Made by a program: the position numbers and the translations under genes. DNA of 64,000 nt from Streptomyces sp. RFCAC02 (GTDB lineage Bacteria > Actinomycetota > Actinomycetes > Streptomycetales > Streptomycetaceae), in the NCBI RefSeq assembly GCF_004193175.1, contig NZ_SAUH01000001.1:2978501-3042500 (forward strand). The letters are read 5' to 3'. The notes beneath the pieces are model-generated. The model was not told the origin of the DNA and did no database searches. It saw only the letters and a program-made list of their open reading frames with translations. Shown here one piece after another: positions 52,577 through 61,607 of this stretch (its first letter is position 1; each line of letters begins with the position of its first letter).

Positions 52577-53380
52577 ATGGGAGCCGACCGCAACCGCCCG
52601 CCCCGCCCCCAGGTCGTCGCGCACCGCGGCTCGTCCGAGGACGCACCGGAACACAGCCTCGCCGCCTACCGCAGGGCCATCGAGGACGGCGCCGACGCGC
52701 TCGAGTGCGACGTCCGTCTCACCGCCGACGGCCACCTGGTGTGCGTCCACGACCGCAGGGTCGACCGGACGTCCAACGGCCGCGGCGCCGTCTCCGCCCT
52801 CGAACTCGCCGACCTGGCGGAGCTGGACTTCGGCTCCTGGCGCACCCCCGCGGGCGCCGAGGCCCCCGACACCGCCGATCCCGAACGCACCACCGTCCTC
52901 ACGCTGGAGCGCCTGCTGCGGCTCGTCGCCGAGGCGGACAGGCCGGTCGGGCTCGCCATCGAGACGAAGCACCCGACGCGCTGGGCCGGACGGGTCGAGG
53001 AACGGCTGCTCGACGCGCTGGCGCGCCACCCCTTGCCGGGCGAGGTGCGGGTGATGTCGTTCTCGGCCCGCTCGCTGCACCGCGTTCGGCAGACCGCGCC
53101 GGACATACCGACCGTGTTCCTCATGCAGTTCCTGCTGCCCGTGCACCGCACGGGCCGGCTGCCGGACGGCGTGCGCGTCGCCGGGCCGGCCATCCGTGTC
53201 CTGCGCCGCGACCCCGGGTACGTCGAGCGCGCCCACCGCGCGGGCAACCGCGTCCACGTGTGGACCGTCGACGAGCCGGCCGACGTGGAACTGTGCGCGG
53301 ACCTGGGCGTGGACGCCATCATCACGAACCGCCCCCGCGCCGTCCGTGAGCAGCTCGCCCGCCGGTCCCCCGCCGGGTGA
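52577..53380 (+). CDS. Glycerophosphodiester phosphodiesterase
   Basis: The 267-residue cytoplasmic enzyme hydrolyses glycerophosphodiesters to glycerol 3-phosphate and an alcohol. The GDPD signature residues are His16 and Arg17 (VVAHRGSSEDAPEHS), Glu43 and Asp45 (LECDVRLTADG) and His58 (CVHDRRVDRTSNGRG). The C-terminal HVWTVDEPADVE and DAIITNRP strands complete the barrel. No signal peptide is seen, so lipid turnover inside the cell is more likely than scavenging. Confidence 0.95.
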   Translation: MGADRNRPPRPQVVAHRGSSEDAPEHSLAAYRRAIEDGADALECDVRLTADGHLVCVHDRRVDRTSNGRGAVSALELADLAELDFGSWRTPAGAEAPDTADPERTTVLTLERLLRLVAEADRPVGLAIETKHPTRWAGRVEERLLDALARHPLPGEVRVMSFSARSLHRVRQTAPDIPTVFLMQFLLPVHRTGRLPDGVRVAGPAIRVLRRDPGYVERAHRAGNRVHVWTVDEPADVELCADLGVDAIITNRPRAVREQLARRSPAG

Positions 53381-53510
53381 GCGCGCGCGCCCCGGCGCAC
53401 ACGGCGCACACCGCCGGTCACGTCCGCGTCAACAGGTCGTCCGGCCCCGGTTTCCTGGCCACCCGCCGAGGGCACCAATCACTTGGCGTGGGGCTGAGGA
53501 GGTTGCGGGG

Positions 53511-53945
53511 GTGGCGTTGGTGGTCACACGACAGGTACCGACGTCGACATCCATGACGGTGCTGCACGGCCCGTCCGGCATCGCGGCGGCCCGGCGCCGG
53601 CTGCGCGCGGAACTGCGCGACAGCGGCACACCCGATTCCGTCGTCGACGACGCCGCGCTCGTCCTGTCCGAACTCCTGAGCAACGCGTGGCGGCACGCGC
53701 GTCCGCTGCCGAGCGGCGACGGTGTACGGGCCGCGTGGTCGCGGGAGAGCGACGGCGCCGTGACGGTCGCGGTCACGGACGGCGGCGGTCCGACGCGGCC
53801 CCGCCCGGCGACCCCGTCGGTCACCGCGCGCGGCGGCCGTGGTCTCACGATCATCGGCACGCTGGCCCGTGCCTGGGGCGTGCGGGAGGCCGAGGGCGCG
53901 GGGACGGTGACGGTGTGGGCGGTGCTCGGCACGCCCCCGGCGTAG
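53511..53945 (+). CDS. RsbW-like ATP-binding (anti-sigma type) protein
   Basis: The GTG at 53511 has GGAGG upstream; a GTG four codons later is possible. The 144-residue protein is a stand-alone HATPase domain of the RsbW/SpoIIAB type (N-box VLSELLSNAWRHA, G-box GGRGLTIIGTLARAWGV). Such proteins phosphorylate anti-anti-sigma factors or bind SigB-family sigma factors, so the tandem sigma genes of this window are conceivable partners. The G-box is shorter than in bona fide anti-sigma factors, a feature of many orphan Streptomyces members. Confidence 0.85.
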   Translation: MALVVTRQVPTSTSMTVLHGPSGIAAARRRLRAELRDSGTPDSVVDDAALVLSELLSNAWRHARPLPSGDGVRAAWSRESDGAVTVAVTDGGGPTRPRPATPSVTARGGRGLTIIGTLARAWGVREAEGAGTVTVWAVLGTPPA

Positions 53946-54044
53946 GCAGGACGACGCGACGGGGCGAACCTCGGCCGATGGGGCACTAGGCTCCCGGGGC
54001 GTACCCGTTCAGCCGTCCGCACGCACGCAGGAGACCGGTCCCCC

Positions 54045-55007
54045 ATGGCCAAGAAGCGCCGTCCCCAACCGCAGCAGCAGCGTCCCGCCGGTGGGGAGGT
54101 CCCCGTCGTCGGCGCCCGTGAGCCCTGCCCGTGCGGCTCGGGCCGCCGGTACAAGGCGTGTCACGGCCGTGCGGCCGCGCAGGCGGCGACCGAGCTGGTC
54201 AGGCGGCCGTTCGAGGGCCTGCCCGGCGAGTGCGACTGGGTGGCGCTGCGGGAGCTGGTGCCCGCGGCCACCGTGCCGCTGACCCTGCGGGACGGGCTGC
54301 CGGGCGACGTGCCGTCCGTCACGCTGGCCACCGTGCTGCCCATGGCGTGGCCGGCGCTGCGCCGGGACGACGGGGCGGTCCTCGTGGCCGTGCAGAACGA
54401 CACGGCCACCGGGGACCTGAGCCGTGACCTGGCCGACGTCCTCACCCGCGCGCTGACCTCGGCGCCGGGCAACCCGGTCCCGTCCGAGCGCACCGCCCCC
54501 GAGGGGCCGCGGCTGCAGGACGTGCTCGACCTGTCGGCGCCGTTCGTCCCGCAGGTGCACGAGGGCTTCGAGTTCTGGCTCGACGACGCGACGCAGGCGA
54601 CGCCCGAGGTCACCGCCTCCCTCGAACGGGCGAACGAGGCGGCCCTCCCGACGGCGCGCCTGTCCGGCGTCGAGGCGGCCTACTGGTGCCGCACCCCGGA
54701 CCGGAACCACCTGCGCTGGGTCATGCCGCAGGCCGAGGACGACCTGCTGGACGCCCTGGCCAGGCTGCACGCGGCGGGTGCCTCGTCGCTGGGCGACGGC
54801 ACGCGTCTCGTCGGGTCGTTCCGGGCGCACGGGCTGACCGTGCCGGTGTGGGACCTGCCGACCTCGATGGGCGCCGAGGAGTGCGAGAAGCCGGCGGCCG
54901 CGTTCGGCGAGCGGCTCGCCGAGGCGCTCGCCGCGGACGCGCCGCTCACGCCCGAGGAGCGGCGGGCGCGCAGCGGCCTCACCAACCGTCAGATCACCCT
55001 CACCTGA
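54045..55007 (+). CDS. DUF5926 protein with N-terminal SEC-C zinc motif
   Basis: The 320-residue protein starts MAKKRRPQPQQQ with a basic, Gln/Pro-rich tail. A SEC-C zinc motif follows (CPCGSGRRYKACHG, residues 28-41), as in SecA C-termini, and then a long alpha/beta region ending RRARSGLTNRQITLT. It is a conserved single-copy actinobacterial family of unknown function; the SEC-C motif suggests contact with SecB-like partners, ribosomes or nucleic acid. TAGGCT about 50 bases upstream may be the -10 box. Confidence 0.88.
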   Translation: MAKKRRPQPQQQRPAGGEVPVVGAREPCPCGSGRRYKACHGRAAAQAATELVRRPFEGLPGECDWVALRELVPAATVPLTLRDGLPGDVPSVTLATVLPMAWPALRRDDGAVLVAVQNDTATGDLSRDLADVLTRALTSAPGNPVPSERTAPEGPRLQDVLDLSAPFVPQVHEGFEFWLDDATQATPEVTASLERANEAALPTARLSGVEAAYWCRTPDRNHLRWVMPQAEDDLLDALARLHAAGASSLGDGTRLVGSFRAHGLTVPVWDLPTSMGAEECEKPAAAFGERLAEALAADAPLTPEERRARSGLTNRQITLT

Positions 55008-55114
55008 CGGGCGGCGGCCCCGCGCGGCCGTGATCCCGCTCACAACGGGCCGGTCCTGCGGCCCGGGCCGGCCGGCGGGGGATTTGCGATTCCCCGATGT
55101 CTTGTTACCTTCTG

Positions 55115-55166
55115 AGGTGGACCCGGTCGCTGGTGCATCCCCCGTCGCCAGCGATCGGGTCTCCTC
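55115..55166. terminator. Long hairpin between convergent genes
   Basis: ACCCGGTCGCTGG (55121-55133) and CCAGCGATCGGGT (55148-55160) pair with one mismatch, and the stem can be lengthened to about 19 pairs with a bulge by GAGG and CCTC flanks. It lies between the DUF5926 gene and the convergent primase-like gene and fits a bidirectional terminator. Confidence 0.75.
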
Positions 55167-55185
55167 ATGTCCGCGGCCGGGCGGT

Positions 55186-55875
55186 TCAGTACGCCAGCCG
55201 GCTGCCCTGGTCGGGAGCGGTGAGCCCGGCGTCCACCAGGATGTCGAGCACCTCGCCGACCCGCGGCAGCCACGGGGGCCGGTCGCCGCCGCGCGGCGCC
55301 CCGGGCTCGCGCGCCCACCACACGCCGCCCGCGCCGATGCGTGACGGCGGCAGCGGGACGTATCCGCCGCTGCTGTGGAACCGCAGAGAACTCGGCACGT
55401 GCTCCTGGTCGGCGAGGAGTTCACCCAGCTCGGGCAGTCCGTAGGGTTCGACGAGCAGCAGCCAGCGCGTAGGGGTCGCGGCCACGGGGCCGAGGGCGAC
55501 ACCGAGGCGTTCGCAGGCGGCCACCGCCCGCGCGCCGGCCAGGGCGGGCAGGCTCAGCGCGCAGGGTGCCCGGCCGCCGGTGGCCAGGATGACGGGCGCG
55601 CCGGGGCGGGTCGTCCACCACCAGCGGACCATCGCGGGGTCCGTGGTGGCGGCGAGGAGCGCCGGGTCGTCGGGGTGGGCACCGGGCACCGGGCACCCGG
55701 TGCGGGCGCAGTCGCACAGGCCGTCGGGGCCGGCTCCGGCGCCCGGGAGCACCGGCCACCCCCAGTGGGTCGCGTACCGCAGGGCGGCGCGGCGGCGGGC
55801 GTCGTCCTGCCGCCGCTCCTCGCCGTGTCCGTCACCGTCTCCGTTCGTGCGTCGCTCTCCGAGGATCTCGCGCAT
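55186..55875 (-). CDS. Bifunctional primase/polymerase-domain protein
   Basis: The 229-residue protein has the actinobacterial prim-pol-like N-terminus ALRYATHWGWPVLPGAG, then CDCARTGCPVPGAHP with paired Cys and His, WWWTTRPGAPVILATG, LLVEPYGLPELGELL and YVPLPPSRIGAGGVWW. This is the small stand-alone version common in Streptomyces chromosomes, not plasmid replication machinery. The catalytic acidic residues of true prim-pols are hard to locate, so activity is uncertain. Confidence 0.85.
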   Translation of the reverse strand: MREILGERRTNGDGDGHGEERRQDDARRRAALRYATHWGWPVLPGAGAGPDGLCDCARTGCPVPGAHPDDPALLAATTDPAMVRWWWTTRPGAPVILATGGRAPCALSLPALAGARAVAACERLGVALGPVAATPTRWLLLVEPYGLPELGELLADQEHVPSSLRFHSSGGYVPLPPSRIGAGGVWWAREPGAPRGGDRPPWLPRVGEVLDILVDAGLTAPDQGSRLAY

Positions 55876-56238
55876 CAGCGCTCGTCCCTTCCTTCGCGGG
55901 TCGGATACACCACGTGGAACCCAGATCACCGTGTGCAGCGTGTCGCGCAGTGAGGAGCAGCGGGCGAGGGGGGAGCCGACCACCTCGTCCTGTAGGACGC
56001 CGGAACCCGCCGATCCGTTCCGATATGTACGGGCAGCACGCCCGGTCCGTCCCGGACCGTTCCTCGGCCGTGGCCGCCAGTCGATCGTGTCCGGCGGGGA
56101 GCGCAGGCCGTTTTCCGCCAAAGTCGCGGCGCCCCGGCCTGTCGCCCCCGGAACGCGCGCACCACCTGGGCATCATCCAACTCGGCAGGACAATACCGAC
56201 ACCCGTGGGCCTGCGCGCCATGACGAAAGCCCTCCCGC
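55876..56238. other. 363-base divergent intergenic region
   Basis: It separates the leftward prim-pol-like gene and the rightward phosphatase gene. I found no coding frame with proper bias. The dyad GGAAC (about 56009) and GTTCC (about 56023) and a TACGGG-type box between them are the only suggestive elements. Confidence 0.45.
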
Positions 56239-57654
56239 ATGAGCACCTCACCCTCGCCGAAAGTGGCCGGAATCCACGCCCCGCTTTCCTCCGTGACGCA
56301 GACTCCCCCGCCACGGCCGTCCCGGCCCGCCGGCGCCCCCACCGCAGCCCGGCCCGGTGGCGTGCAGGACCGGCTCGCCTCCTGGATCTCCGATCTGACG
56401 ACCCTGCACAGCCTCACCGAACGCATCGCCCGTACGCGTACCCTGACCGACGCGTTGCATGAGACCCTGCGCGCCGGCGCCGGCCTGGTGGGCGCGCGGC
56501 GCGGCCTCGTCACCCTCGGCCCGGCCGACGGACTCGGCCCGCAGCGGCTGACCGGCCTCGGGCTCGGCCGCGCGGACCTCGGGCAGATCGAGACGGTACC
56601 GCGCGGCTTCCACACCCCCGCGGCGGCCCTGGCCGGCCAGGACACCGACGGGGGTGCGCGCGAGGCCGGTGAGCCGGGCGAGGTCGTGCACCGCGACATC
56701 GCCGGCGAGGAGCAACTGCACCCCCGGCACCGCGAGGTCGCCGCCCGCCTCGGGTTCGCCGCCAGCTACGCCGCCCCGCTGTCCGCCGACCCCGCGGGCC
56801 GGCTCGGCGCCGCCGTCTGGCTGTACGACGAGCCGGGTCAGCCGGACCGCCGCCAGCGCCGCCTGCTCTCCCTCTATCTGCGGCACGCCGCCCAGCACAT
56901 CGCGAACCGTCTCGACCTCTCCCGCGCGCGCTCCGCGCTCGCCACCGTCCGCGAGGGCCTGCTGCCGGCCCGGCTGCCGCGCCTGCCCGGCGTCACGCTG
57001 GCCGTGCGGCACCGGACCGGGCCGCACGGCGGCGGGGACTTCTACGACGCGCTCGCGCTGCCCGACCGTGCGCTCGGCCTCGCGGTCGGCGGCACGGCGG
57101 ACACCGGGCCCGCCGCGCTGGCCGCCATGGGACGGCTGCGCGCCGGGCTGCGGGCGTACGCCGTGATGGAGGGCGAGGACCCGGTCGCCGTGCTCTCGGA
57201 CCTGGAACTCCTGCTGCGCCTCACGGAGCCGGGCCGTCCGGCGACCGCGCTGTTCGGGCACGCGGAGCCGGCGGCCCGCCGTGTCGTGTTCGCCTCCGCC
57301 GGGCACCCGCCGCCCCTGGTCGTCGGCCCGGCCCGTGCCGACTTCGCCGAGACGACGCTGTCCGCGCCCCTCAACATGCTGGCCTGCTGGGAGGCGCCGA
57401 GCGTCACGCTCGACCTGGCCGAGGGAGAAACGGTCCTGCTCTTCAGCGACGGCCTGCTCCACCGCACCGGTGAGCCGATGGACCGCGCCTTCGCCCGGCT
57501 GCGGGCCGCCGCGCTGGCGGCCGGACCCGACGCCCTCGCCGATCCGGAGGCCCTGTGCGACCACGTCCTCGCCACCGTCCCGGCCGGCGAGGGCGGGGAC
57601 GGCGCGGGATCCGGCGCGGAGGACATCGTCCTGCTGGCGGCGCGTTTCGACTGA
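56239..57654 (+). CDS. GAF/PP2C-SpoIIE type phosphatase, catalytic site degenerate
   Basis: The 471-residue protein has a disordered start, a GAF domain (about 55-225) and a SpoIIE-type PP2C domain (about 245-470). Asp267 and Asp270 of GGDFYD, the FSDGLLHRTGE strand and the C-terminal EDIVLLAARFD are present. However, the conserved metal-binding Asp of the GDVxGHG loop is missing: the protein reads LAVGGTADTG (281-290). Active members dephosphorylate anti-anti-sigma factors; this one may be weak or a binding-only pseudo-phosphatase. The ribosome-binding site is poor. Confidence 0.85.
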   Translation: MSTSPSPKVAGIHAPLSSVTQTPPPRPSRPAGAPTAARPGGVQDRLASWISDLTTLHSLTERIARTRTLTDALHETLRAGAGLVGARRGLVTLGPADGLGPQRLTGLGLGRADLGQIETVPRGFHTPAAALAGQDTDGGAREAGEPGEVVHRDIAGEEQLHPRHREVAARLGFAASYAAPLSADPAGRLGAAVWLYDEPGQPDRRQRRLLSLYLRHAAQHIANRLDLSRARSALATVREGLLPARLPRLPGVTLAVRHRTGPHGGGDFYDALALPDRALGLAVGGTADTGPAALAAMGRLRAGLRAYAVMEGEDPVAVLSDLELLLRLTEPGRPATALFGHAEPAARRVVFASAGHPPPLVVGPARADFAETTLSAPLNMLACWEAPSVTLDLAEGETVLLFSDGLLHRTGEPMDRAFARLRAAALAAGPDALADPEALCDHVLATVPAGEGGDGAGSGAEDIVLLAARFD

Positions 57655-57738
57655 TCCGCGCGTCGGCCCGCCCTGTCGCCGCCGGCCCCGCGCCGCATAC
57701 GATGGGGGCGACCGGTGACCGGGCGGAGGAGGCGCGAC

Positions 57739-59229
57739 ATGGCGGAGGAGCGGACCGAGGAGACCACCCCGGACGCGAACGGCGGGGAGCAGCCCGCCGC
57801 CGACGGGAACGCCGAGCGCTCCGACCGCAAGAACAAGGTGACCCCCCGCGTCTCCGACGAACTCATGGAGTTCATGAGGCGCGGCTGGGCCAACACCGAG
57901 CGGCGCGACCTCGCCCCGGTCCCCCAGGCGGAGCACACCGCCCGCCGCCGGGCCGCGCTGTCCGGGCGCTTCCCCGGTGAGCGGATCGTGGTGCCCGCCG
58001 GACGCCTGAAGACCCGTTCCAACGACACGGACTACCCGTTCCGCGCCGCCGTCGAGTACGCGTACCTCACCGGCGACCAGTCCGAGAACGGCGTACTCGT
58101 CCTGGAGCCCGCCGAGCACGGCGGCCACGACGCGACGCTCTACCTCCTGCCCCGCTCCGACCGGGAGAACGGCGAGTTCTGGCTCAGCGGCCAGGGCGAG
58201 CTGTGGGTCGGCCGGCGCACGAGCCTGACCGAGGCCGAACGGCTGTACGGCCTGCCGGTCGCCGACGTGCGGACCGTGCCGGAACTCCTCGCCGCCGCCA
58301 CGGGTCCGGTGCGCGTCGTCCGCGGCCACGACACGGAGGTCGAGGCGGCCCTCACCGACAAGGTGACGGGCGAGCGCGACGAGGAGCTGCGGGTCTTCCT
58401 CTCCGAGATGCGCCTCGTGAAGGACGACTTCGAGATCGCCCAGCTCGAACACGCCTGCGCGGCCACGGCCCGCGGCTTCGAGGACGTCGTGCGCGTCCTC
58501 GACAAGGCCGTGGCCACCTCGGAGCGCTACCTGGAGGGCACCTTCTTCCTGCGCGCCCGCGTCGAGGGCAACGACGTCGGCTACGGCTCGATCTGCGCCG
58601 CCGGACCGCACGCCACCACACTCCACTGGGTGCGCAACGACGGCCCCGTCCGCCCCGGTGACCTCCTCCTCATGGACGCCGGCGTGGAGACGACGGAGCT
58701 GTACACCGCCGACGTCACCCGCACCCTGCCGGTCGGCGGCCGGTTCAGCGCGATCCAGCGCAAGGTCTACGACGCCGTGTACGAGGCGCAGGAGGCCGGC
58801 ATGGCGGCGGTGCGGCCCGGTGCCAAGTACGGCGACTTCCACCGCGCCGCGCAGCGCGTGCTGGCGGAGCGGCTCGTGGAGTGGGGCCTGCTGGAGGGGC
58901 CGGTGGACCGCGTGCTCGACCTGGGTCTCCAGCGCCGCTACACCCTGCACGGCACGGGTCACATGCTCGGCATGGACGTGCACGACTGCGCGGCGGCCCG
59001 GCGGGAGACGTACGCGGACGGCACCCTCGCGCCCGGCATGTGCCTGACGGTGGAGCCGGGTCTCTACTTCCAGCCGGACGACCTGACGGTGCCCGAGGAG
59101 TACCGGGGCATCGGCGTGCGGATCGAGGACGACCTCCTCGTCACCGAGGACGGGTACCGCAACCTGTCCGCCGCCCTGCCGCGCACCGCCGACGACGTGG
59201 AGGCGTGGGTCGCGCGGCTCTCGGCCTGA
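57739..59229 (+). CDS. pepP: Xaa-Pro aminopeptidase (aminopeptidase P)
   Basis: The ATG at 57739 has GGAGGAGG upstream; an earlier in-frame ATG is less likely. The 496-residue enzyme removes N-terminal residues before Pro. It has an aminopeptidase P N-terminal domain and a pita-bread catalytic domain with the dimetal ligands in DLLLMDAGVETTELYTADVT (two Asp), GTGHMLGMDVHD (His), TVEPGLYF (Glu) and GVRIEDDLLVT (Glu). The first 35 residues are acidic and disordered. Confidence 0.95.
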   Translation: MAEERTEETTPDANGGEQPAADGNAERSDRKNKVTPRVSDELMEFMRRGWANTERRDLAPVPQAEHTARRRAALSGRFPGERIVVPAGRLKTRSNDTDYPFRAAVEYAYLTGDQSENGVLVLEPAEHGGHDATLYLLPRSDRENGEFWLSGQGELWVGRRTSLTEAERLYGLPVADVRTVPELLAAATGPVRVVRGHDTEVEAALTDKVTGERDEELRVFLSEMRLVKDDFEIAQLEHACAATARGFEDVVRVLDKAVATSERYLEGTFFLRARVEGNDVGYGSICAAGPHATTLHWVRNDGPVRPGDLLLMDAGVETTELYTADVTRTLPVGGRFSAIQRKVYDAVYEAQEAGMAAVRPGAKYGDFHRAAQRVLAERLVEWGLLEGPVDRVLDLGLQRRYTLHGTGHMLGMDVHDCAAARRETYADGTLAPGMCLTVEPGLYFQPDDLTVPEEYRGIGVRIEDDLLVTEDGYRNLSAALPRTADDVEAWVARLSA

Positions 59230-59253
59230 GCGCCGGCGGGCCGCCCGGCCGGC

Positions 59254-59676
59254 TCAGGGCGTGAAGGAGCGCGGGAGCCGGGCGGTGGTGACGTGCGCCG
59301 GTGCGAGCGCGGCCTCGACCGAGGCGACCATGCGCTCGCCGTTCTCCCGGCCGTAGGCGAGCACGTCGACCTGGGCGAGCCGGTGCTCCGGCCAGGTGTG
59401 CACGCTGATGTGGGACGCCGACAGCAGCAGGACGGCGGTGACGGCGCCGTTGGGGAAGACGTGGGACGACTCACCGAGCACGGTCGCGCCGCCCCGGGCC
59501 GCGGCGGTGCGCAGGATGGCCAGGAGGCGCGGTTCGTCGGTGAGCACGGCGGGGTCGGCCGGCCAGAGGTCCACCGCGTAGGTGCACGAGCCCTCGTCCG
59601 CCGGGATGCCGGGGAACGCGGGGGGCGCGGCCTGCGGGGCGGCGGCGGGCATCGGCCCGGGGGCGTGCGGCGTCAC
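59254..59676 (-). CDS. SpeD-like (S-adenosylmethionine decarboxylase fold) protein lacking key residues
   Basis: The 140-residue protein has the SpeD fold: GESSHVFPNGAVTAVLLLSA, then SHISVHTWPEHRLAQVDVLAYG. In canonical bacterial SpeD the chain is cut between Glu and Ser of an AESH sequence to form the pyruvoyl cofactor. Here the sequence is SASH, so Ser88 and His89 remain but Glu is replaced by Ala87. The catalytic Cys of the VDVFTCG motif is replaced by Tyr108. The HTWPE motif is intact. SpeD-fold proteins with other decarboxylase activities (ornithine, arginine) are known, so this may not act on AdoMet. It starts 59 bases after the stop of the cyclophilin gene on the same strand. Confidence 0.8.
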   Translation of the reverse strand: MTPHAPGPMPAAAPQAAPPAFPGIPADEGSCTYAVDLWPADPAVLTDEPRLLAILRTAAARGGATVLGESSHVFPNGAVTAVLLLSASHISVHTWPEHRLAQVDVLAYGRENGERMVASVEAALAPAHVTTARLPRSFTP

Positions 59677-59735
59677 CCGGCGAGAGTATCAGCCGGGCAT
59701 ATGGGCAGATCGTCGTCCCCGCGGCGGCCGACCGG

Positions 59736-60449
59736 CTACTCGGCGACCTCGATCGACTCGATGACGACCGTCTCGACGGGCTTGTCGTTCGCGTCGGTCT
59801 CCACGGCGGCGATGCTGTCCACGACCTCGCGGCTCGCCTCGTCGGTGACCTCACCGAAGATGGAGTAGCCGCCGTCCAGCCAGGTCGTGGGCGCGACGGT
59901 GATGAAGAACTGCGAGCCGTTGGTGTCGGGGCCGGCGTTCGCCATCGCGAGGCGGTAGGGGTCCTCGAACGTCAGGTCGGGGCTCGTCTCGTTCGGGAAC
60001 TCGTAGCCGGGACCGCCCATGCCGGTGCCCTCCGGGTCACCGCCCTGGATCATGAAGTCGGCGATCACGCGGTGGAAGACCGTGCCGTCGTAGAGGGGCT
60101 CGTCCCCCTCCTGGCCCTCGTACGGCAGGCTGCCGTCGGCGAGCCCGGCGAAGTTGGTGACGGCCAGCGGGGCCTGCTCGGGGAAGAGCGTCACCTCGAT
60201 GTCGCCGAGGCTCGTGTGGACCGTGGCGGCGGTGGCATCGGACGGCTCGACACTGGCCGGACCGCTGTCGCTGTCGCTCCCCGCGTCCTCGCTGGGGCTC
60301 TCGCGGACGACGCCCTCGGACGACTGCTCGGACGACGGCTCGGAGCCCGCGTCGTCGGACGATCCGTCGTCGGAACCGCAGGCGGTCGCCAGACCGAGGG
60401 AGCCGAGACAGAGGAGCGCGATCACCAGCCGACGGGGGGAGCGGGTCAT
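59736..60449 (-). CDS. Secreted cyclophilin-type peptidyl-prolyl isomerase lipoprotein
   Basis: The ATG at 60449 gives a signal with lipobox LATAC (Cys24), an acidic Ser/Asp-rich linker (28-70), and a cyclophilin domain. Family blocks are TSLGDIEVTLFPEQAPLAVTNF, YDGTVFHRVIADFMIQGGDP (with FHR and Gln), MANAGPDTNGSQFFIT and WLDGGYSIFGEV. The tryptophan of the cyclosporin site is not conserved. It assists folding of exported proteins at the outer face of the membrane. Confidence 0.95.
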   Translation of the reverse strand: MTRSPRRLVIALLCLGSLGLATACGSDDGSSDDAGSEPSSEQSSEGVVRESPSEDAGSDSDSGPASVEPSDATAATVHTSLGDIEVTLFPEQAPLAVTNFAGLADGSLPYEGQEGDEPLYDGTVFHRVIADFMIQGGDPEGTGMGGPGYEFPNETSPDLTFEDPYRLAMANAGPDTNGSQFFITVAPTTWLDGGYSIFGEVTDEASREVVDSIAAVETDANDKPVETVVIESIEVAE

Positions 60450-60677
60450 GAGAGGGCCTTCCGAATGTCTGTCCGTGTGGAGCTCCGGTCCCACATCATG
60501 CACCACGCCTCTCCCGCGCGTCTGCCCCGATCGCGGTGCGTCACAGCGCGCGCACGGCGGCGCCGGGGCCGCCCCGTCACGGCCCGTGCGCGGAACGGCG
60601 GGCGGGCGTCACGGGGTTGGTAGCCTGATCGAAAGGCCGGGGACCGTACCCCGGCCGCGCCCCGCGAGGTTCCCCGC

Positions 60678-61376
60678 ATGGAATCACTGGCCCTCGGCCC
60701 CAGCTGGCTCGACCCCGAGACACTGATCGACAGCTTCGGACTGATCGGCGTCCTGATCGTCGTCTTCGCCGAATCCGGGCTGCTGATCGGCTTCTTCCTG
60801 CCGGGCGACTCACTGCTGTTCACCACCGGCATGCTCGTCTCGACCGGGCAGTACCTGCACACGCCGCTGTGGCTGACCTGCCTGCTCGTGGTGCTCGCGG
60901 CCGTCCTCGGCGACCAGGTGGGGTACCTCTTCGGCCGGAAGGTGGGGCCCTCGCTGTTCCGCCGGCCCGACTCGCGGCTCTTCAAGCAGGAGAACGTGGA
61001 GAAGGCGCACGCGTTCTTCGAGAAGCACGGGCCGAAGTCGCTGGTGCTCGCGCGCTTCGTGCCGGTCGTGCGGACCTTCACGCCGATCATCGCGGGCGTG
61101 AGCCGCATGGACTACCGCTCGTTCGTCGTGTTCAACGTGCTCGGCGGTGTGCTGTGGGGAGCCGGGGTGACGCTGCTGGGCGCCGGCCTCGGCAAGGTCG
61201 CCTTCGTCCGGGAGAACATCGAGCTGATGCTCGTGGCGATCGTGCTGCTGTCCGTGGTGCCGATCGCGATCGAGTTCCTGCGGTCCCGGCGCGCGGCGGC
61301 CCGGTCGGCGGAGACGGGCGGTACGGGGACGCCGCCGCCCACCGCGCAGGGGCACGGGCGGCACGCGAAGCGCTGA
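60678..61376 (+). CDS. DedA family membrane protein
   Basis: The 232-residue protein has five to six membrane helices and the DedA hallmarks: VVFAESGLLIGFFLPGDSLLF near the start, LGDQVGYLFGRKVG, FFEKHGPKSLVLARFVPVVRTFTPIIAGVSRM, and FNVLGGVLWG. Glu and Asp of the first block and the Arg pair of the second are the residues needed for proton-linked lipid scrambling in characterised members. The C-terminal 30 residues are a basic disordered tail. Confidence 0.94.
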   Translation: MESLALGPSWLDPETLIDSFGLIGVLIVVFAESGLLIGFFLPGDSLLFTTGMLVSTGQYLHTPLWLTCLLVVLAAVLGDQVGYLFGRKVGPSLFRRPDSRLFKQENVEKAHAFFEKHGPKSLVLARFVPVVRTFTPIIAGVSRMDYRSFVVFNVLGGVLWGAGVTLLGAGLGKVAFVRENIELMLVAIVLLSVVPIAIEFLRSRRAAARSAETGGTGTPPPTAQGHGRHAKR

Positions 61377-61385
61377 CGCCGGCCG

Positions 61386-61607
61386 TCAGCTCCTGGTCGT
61401 GGGGCCCGGCTCCGCGCCGGTCCCGGCCGGGGCGGTGTCGCCCGTGGCGGGGGCCGCGCCGTCCGAGCGGAGGGCGGCCGTCTCGCTCTTGAGGATGCGC
61501 GCCGACCTGCCGAGCGACCGGGCGATGTCCGGGAGCCGCCTGGTCCCGAAGACCAGCAGGACGACGATCGCAAGGATCACGAGTTCTTTCGGCCCGATCT
61601 GGGTCAT
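61386..61607 (-). CDS. tatA: Twin-arginine translocase subunit TatA/E-like
   Basis: The 73-residue protein has the TatA layout: a short N-terminus with a membrane helix ([14 protein letters not shown]), the hinge-amphipathic helix ([18 protein letters not shown] with the FG-x-xRLP motif) and a hydrophilic tail. It stands alone, without tatB or tatC, and its stop faces the DedA gene 9 bases away. A GGAGGTGGCGACC ribosome-binding site precedes the ATG. Confidence 0.92.
   Translation of the reverse strand: MTQIGPKELVILAIVVLLVFGTRRLPDIARSLGRSARILKSETAALRSDGAAPATGDTAPAGTGAEPGPTTRS

Noticed and set aside
55186..55875. Prim-pol-like gene as evidence of an integrated plasmid
   Set aside because: No plasmid transfer, replication or integrase gene is nearby, and small prim-pol proteins of this type are normal chromosomal genes in Streptomyces.
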